A stretch of 64,000 nucleotides of DNA from Lunatimonas sp. (GTDB lineage Bacteria; Bacteroidota; Bacteroidia; Cytophagales; Cyclobacteriaceae): positions 62,001 through 126,000 of the forward strand of contig NZ_JAFIEU010000043.1 of the NCBI RefSeq assembly GCF_020832325.1, in the 5' to 3' direction. The notes below the pieces were generated by a model. It was not told the origin of the DNA. It was given only the letters and a program-made list of their open reading frames with translations, and searched no databases. The translations under genes were made by a program, and so were the position numbers. Positions 26,369 through 36,137 of the stretch are shown here, piece after piece (the stretch's first letter is position 1; every line of letters starts with the position of its first letter).

Positions 26369-28393
26369 ATGTTTCCAACTATACTCGCAGCAGCCGAGAT
26401 ACCGCTTCTCTCTGACATCGTAGTGATCTTTGGGTTGGCCACCTTGGTCATCTTGTTGTTCATGCGACTAAAACTTCCAACGATCATCGGATACCTTTTT
26501 ACGGGGGCGATTGCAGGACCCTACGGGTTATCCTTGGTGGACGCTTCCACAGCTGTGGACGTTCTTTCTGAGATTGGTGTAATCCTCTTACTTTTTGTCA
26601 TTGGCATGGAGTTTTCACTGAGAAGTCTGATGGCCATCAAGCGTGCTGTGTTTATCGGTGGCTCCTTGCAAGTCATTTTTACCATAGGTACCACAATGCT
26701 AGTCGCCTATTTGTTCGATTTTTCTTGGCCAGTATCCGTGTTTTTTGGTTTTCTGTTTTCCCTTAGCAGTACGGCAATTGTGCTAAAAATCCTACAAGAG
26801 GCCGGACAGGTAAATACCCTTTCTGGAAGAACAACACTTGCCATTTTGATTTTTCAAGATATCATCATCGTCCCTTTCGTGCTTTTTACACCTATGCTGG
26901 CGGGAGAGTCTGACAATATATTGCTTTCTCTGCTGTTTCTTGCGCTTAAGGGCGGGCTGGTCATTGTCCTGACCATATTGGGTGCCAAATACGTCATTCC
27001 CCGCATTCTATACCGAGTGGCTTCAACCCGTAACGAAGAATTGTTTCTACTCAGTATCATTGTTATTTGCTTTGCGGTAGCCTATGCCACTTCGCTGCTG
27101 GGACTTTCGCTGGGCTTAGGGGCGTTCCTGGCAGGTCTCATCATCAGCGAATCGGAATACAGCCACCATGCTACTGGAAAAATATTGCCTTTTAGAGAGA
27201 TTTTCCTGAGTTTCTTCTTTGTCTCAGTAGGGATGCTGTTTGATGTCACCTTTCTGTATGAACACCTGCTGATCATTCTGATGCTGGTCGTAGTGACTTT
27301 TGTTCTCAAATTTGCAGCGGCCACCCTAGCGGTAAGAGCTATAGGCTCCAGTTTCAAGGAAGCCTTTATCGTTGGCTTTTCACTGTTTCAGGTGGGAGAG
27401 TTTTCGTTGCTTTTGGCGAAGGAAGGGTTGAAATTTGAACTGTTGGACAACGAGACCTACCAGTATTTTCTTGCTATCTCTATCCTGACCATGGCCATTA
27501 CACCATTTGTCCTTAAACAGCGGGAAAACTTGGCCTGTAGAATCCTGAATGCACCTTTGCCTTCCAAACTCAAGAACCGGCTGGAAACTGATCAGTCAGT
27601 CCCTATGGGTGTTTTGAACGAAGAAAAGTTAACCGACCATCTGCTCATTATAGGCTATGGATTAAACGGGAGAAACCTAGCACGCGCAGCAAAAACAGCC
27701 GATATCCCTTTTGCCATCATTGAGATGAACCCTGAAACGGTACGAGACGAAGCTGCCAAAGGTGAACCGATCGTGTATGGTGACGCGAGCAACAGCACGG
27801 TACTCGAACACGTCAATATCCACAAAGCCCGCGTGGTTGTCGTTGCCATTTCAAACAGTGACGCCACAAAAGGCATTGTCCTAAATGTCAGGTCCTATAA
27901 CCCTCATGCCAGCCTAATCGTCAGAACCCGCTATGTCAATGAAATCGAATCGCTCAAGCAATTGGGGGCCGATGAAGTTATTCCAGAGGAGTTTGAGACT
28001 TCAATCGAGATTTTTACGAGGGTATTAAACAAATACCTGGTTCCAAAACGAAACATCGCCGCTTTTACAGAGGATGTCCGGTCCCACAACTACGAGATGT
28101 TTCGTTATGCCTCATTGGAACAGGGTACCGGTGTGGCGTTAGACGTTCCTGAAATCAACTTTGTTAGCGTGGAAATCGAAAAAGACACAGGGCCTTACAT
28201 TGGGCTTCCGATCAAAGAAGCTAACTTACGGGAAAAGGCCAAAGTAAACCTAGTAGCTATAAAACGGGCTGGTGCTACAGAAACAAACATCACCGGAGAC
28301 ACCAAATTAAAATTGGGAGATATCATCTACTTAGTCGGTAAACCCCAGGACCTGGAGGCATTCGAGAAAACAGTCAGTTTACCTACCAACTGA
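26369..28393 (+). CDS. Monovalent cation:proton antiporter-2 (Kef type) with TrkA domains
   Basis: A 674-residue inner-membrane protein. The N-terminal Na+/H+ exchanger domain (about 1-385) has some 12 helices with FIGMEFSLRSL-like and SLSSTAIVLKIL segments typical of the CPA2 family. A TrkA-N (RCK) nucleotide-binding domain follows (about 420-540) with the Rossmann motif IIGYGLNGRNLARA, and a TrkA-C domain ends the protein (about 590-672). Such proteins export K+ or Na+ under control of bound NAD(H) or glutathione adducts; the ion is not deducible. ATG 26369 begins with a short extracytoplasmic lead. It stands alone, 161 bases before nrfH. Confidence 0.93.
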   Translation: MFPTILAAAEIPLLSDIVVIFGLATLVILLFMRLKLPTIIGYLFTGAIAGPYGLSLVDASTAVDVLSEIGVILLLFVIGMEFSLRSLMAIKRAVFIGGSLQVIFTIGTTMLVAYLFDFSWPVSVFFGFLFSLSSTAIVLKILQEAGQVNTLSGRTTLAILIFQDIIIVPFVLFTPMLAGESDNILLSLLFLALKGGLVIVLTILGAKYVIPRILYRVASTRNEELFLLSIIVICFAVAYATSLLGLSLGLGAFLAGLIISESEYSHHATGKILPFREIFLSFFFVSVGMLFDVTFLYEHLLIILMLVVVTFVLKFAAATLAVRAIGSSFKEAFIVGFSLFQVGEFSLLLAKEGLKFELLDNETYQYFLAISILTMAITPFVLKQRENLACRILNAPLPSKLKNRLETDQSVPMGVLNEEKLTDHLLIIGYGLNGRNLARAAKTADIPFAIIEMNPETVRDEAAKGEPIVYGDASNSTVLEHVNIHKARVVVVAISNSDATKGIVLNVRSYNPHASLIVRTRYVNEIESLKQLGADEVIPEEFETSIEIFTRVLNKYLVPKRNIAAFTEDVRSHNYEMFRYASLEQGTGVALDVPEINFVSVEIEKDTGPYIGLPIKEANLREKAKVNLVAIKRAGATETNITGDTKLKLGDIIYLVGKPQDLEAFEKTVSLPTN

Positions 28394-28554
28394 CAGCTGC
28401 TACGACAGTCGGGAATAAAAGCGCAAATAAAGATTGTTTATCATCTACAGGTTTCCCATAAATTCTGCTCGTTAATTTCATTCTTTTCTGCATTTTTAAT
28501 ATTTTTTGCATACCTTAGAAGATGTTTCAGTCTTGTACTTTTTTACGACAATGA

Positions 28555-29190
28555 ATGGGCAAGAGGACTAAGATAAAACGTAACTTATTTAGGTATAACC
28601 TAATTCCTCCGCACCGATGGCGCCCATATGCCATCGTATTGGTTGCTACGATTTTTGGATTAGGGTTGTATGTGCTCCGACTCAGCAACGCTGCCTCCTA
28701 CCTTTCGGACGATCCTCAGGCATGTGTAAACTGTCATATCATGACTCCCCAGTACATCACTTGGACACATAGCTCTCATCGAGAGGTTGCCCATTGCAAC
28801 GACTGTCATGTCCCTCACGATAATGTTGTCAATAAGTATTTCTTCAAGGCCAAAGACGGACTATACCATGCTTCCGTCTTTACGATGCGTGCCGAGCCGC
28901 AAGTCATACGTGCGCTGGAGCCCTCCATCAATGTAATTCAAGCCAATTGCATACGCTGCCATCAGGATCAGGTGACAGACGCCCGCCTGATGGAGGTGGT
29001 AGAAAACCATCAGTCCCACCGAACCGACCGTATCTGTTGGGAATGCCATAAAGAAGTCCCCCATGGCAAAGTCCGTAGTTTATCTTCCGTAGGTCATCAG
29101 ATAGAACCTATCAAGACCTACAAACCCGATGATTTGGAAATAATCCCCAAATGGCTGAAGGCCACAATGGAACAAAAGAAAGCCGAATAA
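28555..29190 (+). CDS. nrfH: NrfH, cytochrome c nitrite reductase membrane subunit
   Basis: NrfH is the membrane-anchored NapC/NirT-family quinol dehydrogenase that passes electrons to NrfA. The 211-residue protein has one N-terminal helix (about 25-42) and four c-haem motifs: CVNCH (57-61), CNDCH (81-85), CIRCH (132-136) and CWECH (161-165), the number expected for NrfH. The first motif is followed by HIM, as in known NrfH, where a Met near haem 1 is an unusual axial ligand. The C-terminal ~40 residues are charged and face the periplasm. nrfA starts 19 bases downstream. The 161-base upstream gap has -7-like boxes (TACCTTAG, TACTTTTT) but no certain promoter. Confidence 0.95.
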   Translation: MGKRTKIKRNLFRYNLIPPHRWRPYAIVLVATIFGLGLYVLRLSNAASYLSDDPQACVNCHIMTPQYITWTHSSHREVAHCNDCHVPHDNVVNKYFFKAKDGLYHASVFTMRAEPQVIRALEPSINVIQANCIRCHQDQVTDARLMEVVENHQSHRTDRICWECHKEVPHGKVRSLSSVGHQIEPIKTYKPDDLEIIPKWLKATMEQKKAE

Positions 29191-29209
29191 CCTGCAAACC
29201 ATCCCACCA

Positions 29210-30706
29210 ATGAAGAACTGGATATTATTTTTACTGACTGCCCTTGTCGCCTTTCTGCTAGCCATGCTGGCATATACGATCATGGACCGTAGAACGGAGG
29301 CGAGGTTCGCCTATCAGCCCAAAGTCAAATTAGAAGGCATTGAGCCAAGAGATTCTGTTTGGGGATTAAATTACCCCAGGCAGTACCAGTCCTACCAGCA
29401 AACCAAGGACACCACTTTTAAAAGCATGTATAATACGAGTGGTTTCAAGGATGTGCTGGATGATCAGCCCGAATTGGTGGTTCTATGGGCGGGCTATGGA
29501 TTTAGCAAAGACTATAATCATCCTCGAGGCCATGCCTATGCCGTAACCGATGTCCACCAAACCCTGCGCACCGGTGCACCGAAAGAAGCCGGAGACGGCC
29601 CACAGCCCTCCACATGCTGGACCTGTAAAAGTCCCGATGTGCCCAGGCTAATGAGTGAAATCGGTGTAACGGAATACTACAGTAAAAAGCTTTCCGATTT
29701 TGGCACGGAGGTTATTAACCCCATCGGATGCGCAGACTGTCACAATCCGGAGACCATGAACCTAACCATCACCCGCCCTGCACTGATAGAGGCATTCGAA
29801 GCCATGGGGAAGAACATCAACGAAGCTTCACACCAGGAAATGCGGTCCCTTGTCTGTGCCCAATGCCATGTGGAGTATTACTTTGATAAATCCAAACCTG
29901 GTAAAGAAAATGCGATGTACCTCACTTTTCCATGGAAAGACGGCTTGAACGTGGAAGCCATGGAAGCCTATTACGACCAAATTGGATTTGCTGACTGGGT
30001 GCACCCTATAAGCAAAACACCCATGCTGAAGGCACAGCACCCAGACTACGAGCTCTACGAAATGGGTGTCCACGCCAAACGGGGAGTGTCCTGCGCGGAT
30101 TGTCACATGCCCTACAAAAACGAAGGTGGGCAGAAATTTACCGACCACCACATTGGTTCTCCCTTGAGTAACGTGGAGAATTCTTGCTTTGTATGCCATC
30201 GAGAAAAACAGGCTGACCTGATGACTGATGTATTCGACCGGCAGCGAAAAGTTAAAGAAGGCTCTTCACGTCTACAAAAATTGCTCGCTATGGCACATAT
30301 CGAAGCCGGCAAGGCCCTGGAGTTGGGTGCAGATGACCAACGCATGAAGGAAATACAGCAGGGCATACGTCACGCTCAGTGGCGTTGGGACTTTGTAGTT
30401 GCATCTCATGGGGGGCCTTTCCATGCGCCATTGGAATCCAGCCGGATCATCACTTCTGCTACCGATATCATTCAGGAAACCCGAATCCAACTAAGCAGGC
30501 TATTGGCTGATCTTGGCCACAACAAGCCTGTCGAGATGCCGGACTTCTCTAGCAAAGCAAGCCTTCAGGCCTATATCGGTTTAGATATTCCCTCCGAAAA
30601 GGCAGCCAAGAAATCGTTTTTGGAAGAGGTGGTTCCGCAATGGCTCAAAGAGGGCAAAGCTCGGGAGGCCAAAAAACCTACTACCATTCTCAGCAGCAGC
30701 CGCTAG
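29210..30706 (+). CDS. nrfA: NrfA, ammonia-forming cytochrome c nitrite reductase
   Basis: NrfA reduces nitrite to ammonium with six electrons in the periplasm. The 498-residue protein has an N-terminal membrane/signal segment (about 3-25) and five c-haem motifs: the catalytic CWTCK (136-140), with Lys as haem ligand, then CADCH (174-178), CAQCH (216-220), CADCH (295-299) and CFVCH (326-330). The active-site Tyr is in CAQCHVEYYF and the active-site His in KFTDHHIGSP. It lies 19 bases after nrfH and is followed by a porin gene and a CcsBA haem lyase that could mature the CxxCK site. This supports respiratory ammonification of nitrite, or detoxification of nitrite and NO. Confidence 0.97.
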   Translation: MKNWILFLLTALVAFLLAMLAYTIMDRRTEARFAYQPKVKLEGIEPRDSVWGLNYPRQYQSYQQTKDTTFKSMYNTSGFKDVLDDQPELVVLWAGYGFSKDYNHPRGHAYAVTDVHQTLRTGAPKEAGDGPQPSTCWTCKSPDVPRLMSEIGVTEYYSKKLSDFGTEVINPIGCADCHNPETMNLTITRPALIEAFEAMGKNINEASHQEMRSLVCAQCHVEYYFDKSKPGKENAMYLTFPWKDGLNVEAMEAYYDQIGFADWVHPISKTPMLKAQHPDYELYEMGVHAKRGVSCADCHMPYKNEGGQKFTDHHIGSPLSNVENSCFVCHREKQADLMTDVFDRQRKVKEGSSRLQKLLAMAHIEAGKALELGADDQRMKEIQQGIRHAQWRWDFVVASHGGPFHAPLESSRIITSATDIIQETRIQLSRLLADLGHNKPVEMPDFSSKASLQAYIGLDIPSEKAAKKSFLEEVVPQWLKEGKAREAKKPTTILSSSR

Positions 30707-30804
30707 ACTTTCTGCATTTCCCAAAGCCCACGTATGCCTCCACAAAAAGGTAGCTATGGTATTCAGGTACGAGCTATGCCCAGTAGGGATTAAACTATAG
30801 ACAC

Positions 30805-32136
30805 ATGAATCAGACTTCCCTTTTTCGATATGCCTTGATCGCGATGTGCATGTTTTCTGCACGTTTGCAGGCACAATTCGAGGTGGATGGTCAGCTCATT
30901 CAACGGTCCGAATACAGAAATGGCTTCAGCCGTCTCATCGATTCGCAAGAGGATCCGGCATTTTTTATTGCACACCGGGCTAGGTTACAGGCTAACTACA
31001 AAATGGACAATCTAACCATGTACATGAGCGTCCAAGATGTGCGGGTTTGGGGGAGCACTCCCCAGGTTAAAGCCACGGATAACCTCCTTTCTGTGCACGA
31101 GGCTTGGGCGGAGATCTCCCTTTCAGAAACTTGGTCTTTGAAACTCGGCAGACAAGAGCTTAACTACGATAACTTCCGCTTTTTGGGAAACTTAGATTGG
31201 GCCCTACAGGGTCGGGCGCATGATATCGCGCTAGCAAAACACGAAAAAAACAACCGGAAGATACACGTTGGTGCTGCCTTTAATCAAAATGACACTCGAT
31301 TAGCGGGCACCCTGTTTACTGTTCCCAACCAATACAAAGCTGCACAGATGCTTCGGTACGAAAACAGCCTGGACAATTTGAGTTTTTCTCTTCTCTTTTG
31401 GAACGATGGCCGTCAGTTTTCCGGATCCGACAGTCTAGGAAATCAAATCATCTTTCCCACGTATTTCAGACAGACATTTGGAATCCCTACCCTGCGATAC
31501 ACCAAAGGAGCGAGTCAGCTGAGTGGCTATTACTACTATCAAACCGGTAAGGAACCTACCGGTAGAAGTACCCGAGCCTATAACTATAGCCTTACCTTCA
31601 GCCAAAAACTGGCCAGAAATCAGGAAAGAGGCAGTGGACTTACTCTGCTCGCTGGTTTAGAGGTTCTTAGTGGGACAGCGACAAACGACCGCAGGGTAAA
31701 CCGCTCCTTCAGCCCCCTATACGGAACCAACCATCTGTTTAACGGATACATGGACCATTTTTTTGTGGGGGGTACCCACGAAAATTCGGTCGGTCTTGAG
31801 GACTACTTTGTCAAGAGTCGCTATGCGTTCAATACCACCTTCTTTGTGCAGTTGGATATGCACGTATTTCATGCCCAAAGCAGTGTATACAGGTACATCA
31901 ACGACACCTCACTAGAACCTCTGCCACGTTTTTTGGGGAACGAGATCGACCTGTCTGTTGGATATTTGATCACCGATGCCCTATCATTACAGGGAGGCTA
32001 CAGCCAACTATTTCATTCCGACACCTTCGCTTTCCTTCAGGGACAAGCAACTCCTAAAACGACACAAAACTGGGCTTACCTCATGCTTATTGTCAGGCCT
32101 ACCATGAAAAATAAATTTATCGGAATATTACTATAA
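30805..32136 (+). CDS. Alginate-export (AlgE-like) family outer-membrane protein
   Basis: A 443-residue outer-membrane beta-barrel with a signal peptide (about 1-23, ending LQAQ). The segments WSLKLGRQELNYDNFRFLG and WALQGRAHDIALAKHE are characteristic of the alginate_exp porin family. Despite the family name, many members are general or anion porins; here the position between nrfA and ccsBA (98 bases after nrfA, 3 bases before ccsBA) suggests a channel for nitrite, nitrate or another anion. That role is an inference from context. The 14 bases spanning its start are identical to those at the start of the M1 aminopeptidase (43367-43380). Confidence 0.82.
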   Translation: MNQTSLFRYALIAMCMFSARLQAQFEVDGQLIQRSEYRNGFSRLIDSQEDPAFFIAHRARLQANYKMDNLTMYMSVQDVRVWGSTPQVKATDNLLSVHEAWAEISLSETWSLKLGRQELNYDNFRFLGNLDWALQGRAHDIALAKHEKNNRKIHVGAAFNQNDTRLAGTLFTVPNQYKAAQMLRYENSLDNLSFSLLFWNDGRQFSGSDSLGNQIIFPTYFRQTFGIPTLRYTKGASQLSGYYYYQTGKEPTGRSTRAYNYSLTFSQKLARNQERGSGLTLLAGLEVLSGTATNDRRVNRSFSPLYGTNHLFNGYMDHFFVGGTHENSVGLEDYFVKSRYAFNTTFFVQLDMHVFHAQSSVYRYINDTSLEPLPRFLGNEIDLSVGYLITDALSLQGGYSQLFHSDTFAFLQGQATPKTTQNWAYLMLIVRPTMKNKFIGILL

Positions 32137-32139
32137 CCC

Positions 32140-35100
32140 ATGCCCATATTGAAAATTTTAACCTCCACCAAGGTAACCCTATTGCTCCTTTTGTCTTTCG
32201 CCGTCGCCATGGCTACTGCCACTTTTCTAGAAAATGACCACGGTACTCCAGTAGCCTGGAGAATGGTATACGATGCTTGGTGGTTTGAAATTATTATTGC
32301 TTGGATCGCCCTGAATTTTTTGTTCCATATAGGTACATACAAGCTTTTCCATCCAAACCGATGGCCCATCGGCTTGTTTCATGTTGCTTTTGTCGTCATT
32401 CTAATAGGTGCCGGAATCACCCGATACTTCAGTGAGGATGGGATACTTCATATCAGAGAAGGGGATAGTGTTTCCGGCTTTTTTTCTACCACGAGTTACC
32501 TTCAGATCAATAAGGAAAACGACCATACCGGTACCGAATTTTCGCATCCCCTTACCCTGCATTCCAAGGGATTCAAACCCCGGCATGTAAAAATAAATTT
32601 GGAATCAGAACCACTATTGATCACTGCAGAAGCATACATACCGCATGCCCGGCAGCGGTTTGAACCAGGACATTCAACCTACCTAGACGTAGCCGTAGCA
32701 ATCGGCAAGGGAAGGCAGGACTATCTCATCGATCAAGGCCGATACATAGAGATGGGAGATATTACCTTAGGAACCTCCAAAGGAGAAAATCTTACGGTTC
32801 AACTGTATAAAAAGGAAGATCAGTGGATGATTAAATCCAGTCTCGACCTACAGATGATGGAGATGTCCTCCCAGCAATTGGGGCATTTGCACGCAAAGGA
32901 AACACAGGAACTACGGCTGAGGACACTGTACCAATGGGATGAGGGAGCCTTTATGGTAAAGGAAATCCATGAAAATGCTACACTGACCTATTACGAAGAA
33001 GAGTCTGAAGCCCTAGCCAAAGATCTGCTCGATGCGGTGAAATTCTCCGTATCCGATACCCAAGGCCAAGTAATTCACCAATTTTACGCTAAACAAGTTA
33101 CCCGCAATCCCTCTTGGACTAGCTTTGAACACAATGGCAAACTTCATGCTATCACCTATGGCCCCAAATACACCAGCCTGCCCTTTTCGCTTTACTTAAA
33201 TGATTTTGAATTAAAAAGGTATCCCGGTAGCCAAAGCCCTGCGAGCTATGCTAGCGAAGTGATGGTCATGGACGGAGACACGGAATTCCCCTACCGCATC
33301 TACATGAACAATGTCTTGGACTATAAAGGCTACCGATTTTACCAAGCCTCCTTCGATTCCGATGAACGGGGAACCGTCCTCTCTGTAAACCGGGATCGGC
33401 TCGGAACATGGATCACCTATATCGGGTATACCTTGCTAACGATCGGAATGTGTTTGACCTTTTTTGCGAAAGGCAGCAGATTCCGGCTATTGAATAACCG
33501 GCTAACGAAATTGAACCAGGAGAGAACTATGCTGGACAGTAGCCCTTCCATCTACGTCGGAAAACTGGCCCTATTGGGATTGGTTGCTGCGTCAACCATA
33601 GTCCTATGGTCGTTAAAACCCGCTATAGAGTCGTCACCTTCAGCATCTCGTATAGTACCAATATCTCATGCGAAGGCATATGGCCGGCTGATCGTGCAAG
33701 ATCTGGACGGCAGAATGAAACCGCTGAACACGCTGGCAAATGAAATTGTCCGAAAAGTGACCGGAAAAACCCGAGTTAGCCTACCTGATCCGGACGCAGG
33801 AGAAATAAGTATCAGCCCGGAGCAATTCCTACTAGTAGCACAACTTGACCCGGAGTATGTCAGCAACATCCCTATTATTAAAACCGACAAGGCAAAGGCA
33901 AAAGAGATCTTTGAAGCCTTGGAGATTCCGGCCACAGAACGCCTTGCCTTCAAAGATTTTTTGACGGATGAGGGGGCATACAAAATCCAAGCATTGGTGG
34001 AGACGGCCAATCTGCTAAAGCCCTCCGAACGCAACGATAGTCACAATGAAATCTTAAAGACAGACGAACGGTTTAACATTCTGTACGGCCTACTGACAGG
34101 AGATTTTCTACGGCTTTTCCCCAATATGCAGGACAACGAAAATACCTGGTACACCGGACAGCAATACATGGCCGGGTTTTCGGAAGAGGATGCTATTTTC
34201 GTGAAAAACATAACACCATTGCACTTACAGGCCATCCAGGGAGGTTTAGAAACCAGTGATTGGACTGCTGCTGACGAGGCCCTTGGTTACCTAGCCCTAT
34301 ATCAACAGAAGGCAGGGTCCGAAGTCTATCCGTCGGATGCCCGTATTCAGGCAGAACTACTCTATAATACTCTGAATCTTGGCAACAGGCTTTTCGGTCC
34401 TTTCTGGCTGTTGGGTATTTTTATGCTTGCTATCTCCATTTGGATGCTATTTGACCACCAAAAGTCACTCGGGCAATTTTGGAGGATAGGGAAATTTCTT
34501 GCCTGGATCGGCTTATTAGCCTTTACCTTTCACCTCTTATTGAGATGGTACATCGCCGAGCACCCGCCTTGGAGCGACGGTTTCGAAATGTTGGTTTTCG
34601 TAGCTTGGTGTGTAGTGTGTTTGGGATTGGTATTGGGTAGTAAATCCCCATTCACGATTCCTTTGAGTCTCCTTTTTTCGGGAACACTGTTATTCGTTGG
34701 ATTTTTGGATTGGCTCAATCCTGAAATAACCAACCTCATGCCCGTTTTGCACTCCTATTGGCTAAAAATCCATGTGGCAATTATCGTCAGTGGATACGCT
34801 CCCTTGGCACTGTCCGCATTACTGGCACTATTGAGTTTGTCGATCATCGTGTTCAAACCGACCAAAACCACGACCGTGTGGTGGGCGAGTTTGCGCGAAT
34901 TGGGAATTGTCAACGAGCTATCGATCACGATCGGATTATTTCTTTTAACAGTTGGAACATTTTTAGGGGGAGTTTGGGCCAACGAGAGCTGGGGCCGTTA
35001 CTGGGCTTGGGATCCCAAAGAAACCTGGGCTTTAATTTCTATCATCATCTATGCCTTCGTACTTCACCTTAGACTACTACCTAACCTAAAGGATGGAGTG

Positions 35101-35322
35101 GTTTACAATCTTGCCAGTATGTGGGCCTTTTCAGCCATCATAATGACCTCATTTGGCGTAAACTATTACCTTTCCGGTTTACACTCCTACGCCAAAGGCG
35201 ACCCGGTACCTGTTCCGGATTGGGTGTACTGGACCGTCGCTAGCCTGATACTGATTTCGGTCGGTGCCGTCATTCGGTATAAGCAATTTAGCGAGCAAGA
35301 AATAAAGAATCTTCGCGTATGA
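32140..35322 (+). CDS. ccsBA: CcsBA-type cytochrome c haem lyase (fused ResB/CcsB and CcsA)
   Basis: A 1,060-residue inner-membrane protein that brings haem to the periplasm and attaches it to apocytochrome c (system II). The N-terminal CcsB/ResB part (about 1-450) has helices near 9-30, 47-65 and 75-97 and a large periplasmic domain, then a helix near 425-445. The C-terminal CcsA part (about 745-1060) contains the WWD haem-binding signature WANESWGRYWAWDPKETW (946-963). A long middle periplasmic region (about 500-745) includes YLNTLANEIVRK-like sequence of unknown role. In Wolinella a CcsBA homologue (NrfI) encoded with nrfHA is needed for the CxxCK haem of NrfA; the same pairing here suggests an NrfI-like job, but it may also serve all c-type cytochromes. 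It starts 3 bases after the porin gene. Confidence 0.94.
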   Translation: MPILKILTSTKVTLLLLLSFAVAMATATFLENDHGTPVAWRMVYDAWWFEIIIAWIALNFLFHIGTYKLFHPNRWPIGLFHVAFVVILIGAGITRYFSEDGILHIREGDSVSGFFSTTSYLQINKENDHTGTEFSHPLTLHSKGFKPRHVKINLESEPLLITAEAYIPHARQRFEPGHSTYLDVAVAIGKGRQDYLIDQGRYIEMGDITLGTSKGENLTVQLYKKEDQWMIKSSLDLQMMEMSSQQLGHLHAKETQELRLRTLYQWDEGAFMVKEIHENATLTYYEEESEALAKDLLDAVKFSVSDTQGQVIHQFYAKQVTRNPSWTSFEHNGKLHAITYGPKYTSLPFSLYLNDFELKRYPGSQSPASYASEVMVMDGDTEFPYRIYMNNVLDYKGYRFYQASFDSDERGTVLSVNRDRLGTWITYIGYTLLTIGMCLTFFAKGSRFRLLNNRLTKLNQERTMLDSSPSIYVGKLALLGLVAASTIVLWSLKPAIESSPSASRIVPISHAKAYGRLIVQDLDGRMKPLNTLANEIVRKVTGKTRVSLPDPDAGEISISPEQFLLVAQLDPEYVSNIPIIKTDKAKAKEIFEALEIPATERLAFKDFLTDEGAYKIQALVETANLLKPSERNDSHNEILKTDERFNILYGLLTGDFLRLFPNMQDNENTWYTGQQYMAGFSEEDAIFVKNITPLHLQAIQGGLETSDWTAADEALGYLALYQQKAGSEVYPSDARIQAELLYNTLNLGNRLFGPFWLLGIFMLAISIWMLFDHQKSLGQFWRIGKFLAWIGLLAFTFHLLLRWYIAEHPPWSDGFEMLVFVAWCVVCLGLVLGSKSPFTIPLSLLFSGTLLFVGFLDWLNPEITNLMPVLHSYWLKIHVAIIVSGYAPLALSALLALLSLSIIVFKPTKTTTVWWASLRELGIVNELSITIGLFLLTVGTFLGGVWANESWGRYWAWDPKETWALISIIIYAFVLHLRLLPNLKDGVVYNLASMWAFSAIIMTSFGVNYYLSGLHSYAKGDPVPVPDWVYWTVASLILISVGAVIRYKQFSEQEIKNLRV

Positions 35323-35383
35323 AGGTCCCCAATTTCAAGATTTCCGGATTAAAAAACCGTCCTAGCCAGGAATAACTGATCGA

Positions 35384-35821
35384 CTAGGCAAGTCTGGCCA
35401 GTACCGTATCCCCGCTTTCTACCTCCATCGCCAGTTCCTTTAGGGATTTTTTGGTAAGCATTTCCTGCAATTGCGTGCGGATCTTTAAAATGTCAAAATG
35501 CACTGGACAGGGATTGGTTTCGGAACAAAACTTCAAACCAAGGGTACACCCCACAAAAAGCTCGTCTCCGTCAATCGCAACCACTAGATCTCTGAGTGTC
35601 AACCCTTCATGATCCTCATCCACATAAAACCCGCCCGTGGGGCCCTTCTGCGAAGACACAATGTCCTTGCGCACCAAATCCTGAAGGATCTTTGCCGTAA
35701 AGGGTTCAGGTGCATGAATATGTTCTGCTATTTCCTTGGCTCCCACTTTGGATCCATTCAGGCTTTGCTTCCAGATATAAATTACAGACTTGATCCCGTA
35801 CTGACAGGCTTTTGAAAACAT
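35384..35821 (-). CDS. Rrf2 family transcriptional regulator with three-cysteine cluster (NsrR/IscR-like)
   Basis: A 145-residue winged-helix regulator. The DNA-binding part (about 1-65) ends in KGPTGGFYV, the Rrf2 wing signature. Cys92, Cys99 and Cys105 (GCTLGLKFCSETNPCPVH, spacing C-x6-C-x5-C) are positioned as the Fe-S ligands of IscR and NsrR. NsrR senses NO and controls NO-detoxification and often nitrite-related genes; this gene lies head-to-tail with the end of the nrf module and is convergent to it, so control of nrfHA is plausible but not shown. Its upstream region holds an FNR/CRP-like palindrome at 35950-35963. Confidence 0.9.
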   Translation of the reverse strand: MFSKACQYGIKSVIYIWKQSLNGSKVGAKEIAEHIHAPEPFTAKILQDLVRKDIVSSQKGPTGGFYVDEDHEGLTLRDLVVAIDGDELFVGCTLGLKFCSETNPCPVHFDILKIRTQLQEMLTKKSLKELAMEVESGDTVLARLA

Positions 35822-36137
35822 ATGATTGCTAGCGAATGGTACTACATAAACTACATGAGGGCGATTTTTTAGATAACCAGCCTTCCCGTATAGTTAACAA
35901 AAATACCCAACATTTGTTGTAAATAAGTGACGTTTTAATCTTCTATTTACTGATTTTGATCAGCCTACGTAATCTGGTACGCCGCAATCTGATATTCCAT
36001 ACCTATCTAAATTGGAATTCCCAGCCTTCTATAAATACCTAATATAGATACTGTACCATGCCAATATGCATCCCCCTAGAAAGAAAGAGGACTACTTCGG
36101 AAAGGCACTGAAAGGAGTGAAACCCAACCCATATGGT
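35822..36137. other. 316-base gap between the Rrf2 gene and the end of otsAB
   Basis: No credible gene is seen here. It is the upstream region of the Rrf2 gene (leftward) and the downstream region of otsAB. It contains the palindrome CTGAT-N4-ATCAG (35950-35963). No strong terminator was found. Confidence 0.6.
35950..35963. promoter_or_regulatory. FNR/CRP-like palindrome upstream of the Rrf2 regulator
   Basis: CTGAT-TTTG-ATCAG is a perfect inverted repeat, near the FNR consensus TTGAT-N4-ATCAA (two outer bases differ). It lies 129 bases upstream of the Rrf2 start, and would place an oxygen- or NO-sensing CRP/FNR-type control at the nrf locus. Motif match only. Confidence 0.3.

Noticed and set aside
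35319-35375. 18-codon frame after ccsBA
   Set aside because: It is too short, and there is no supporting feature.
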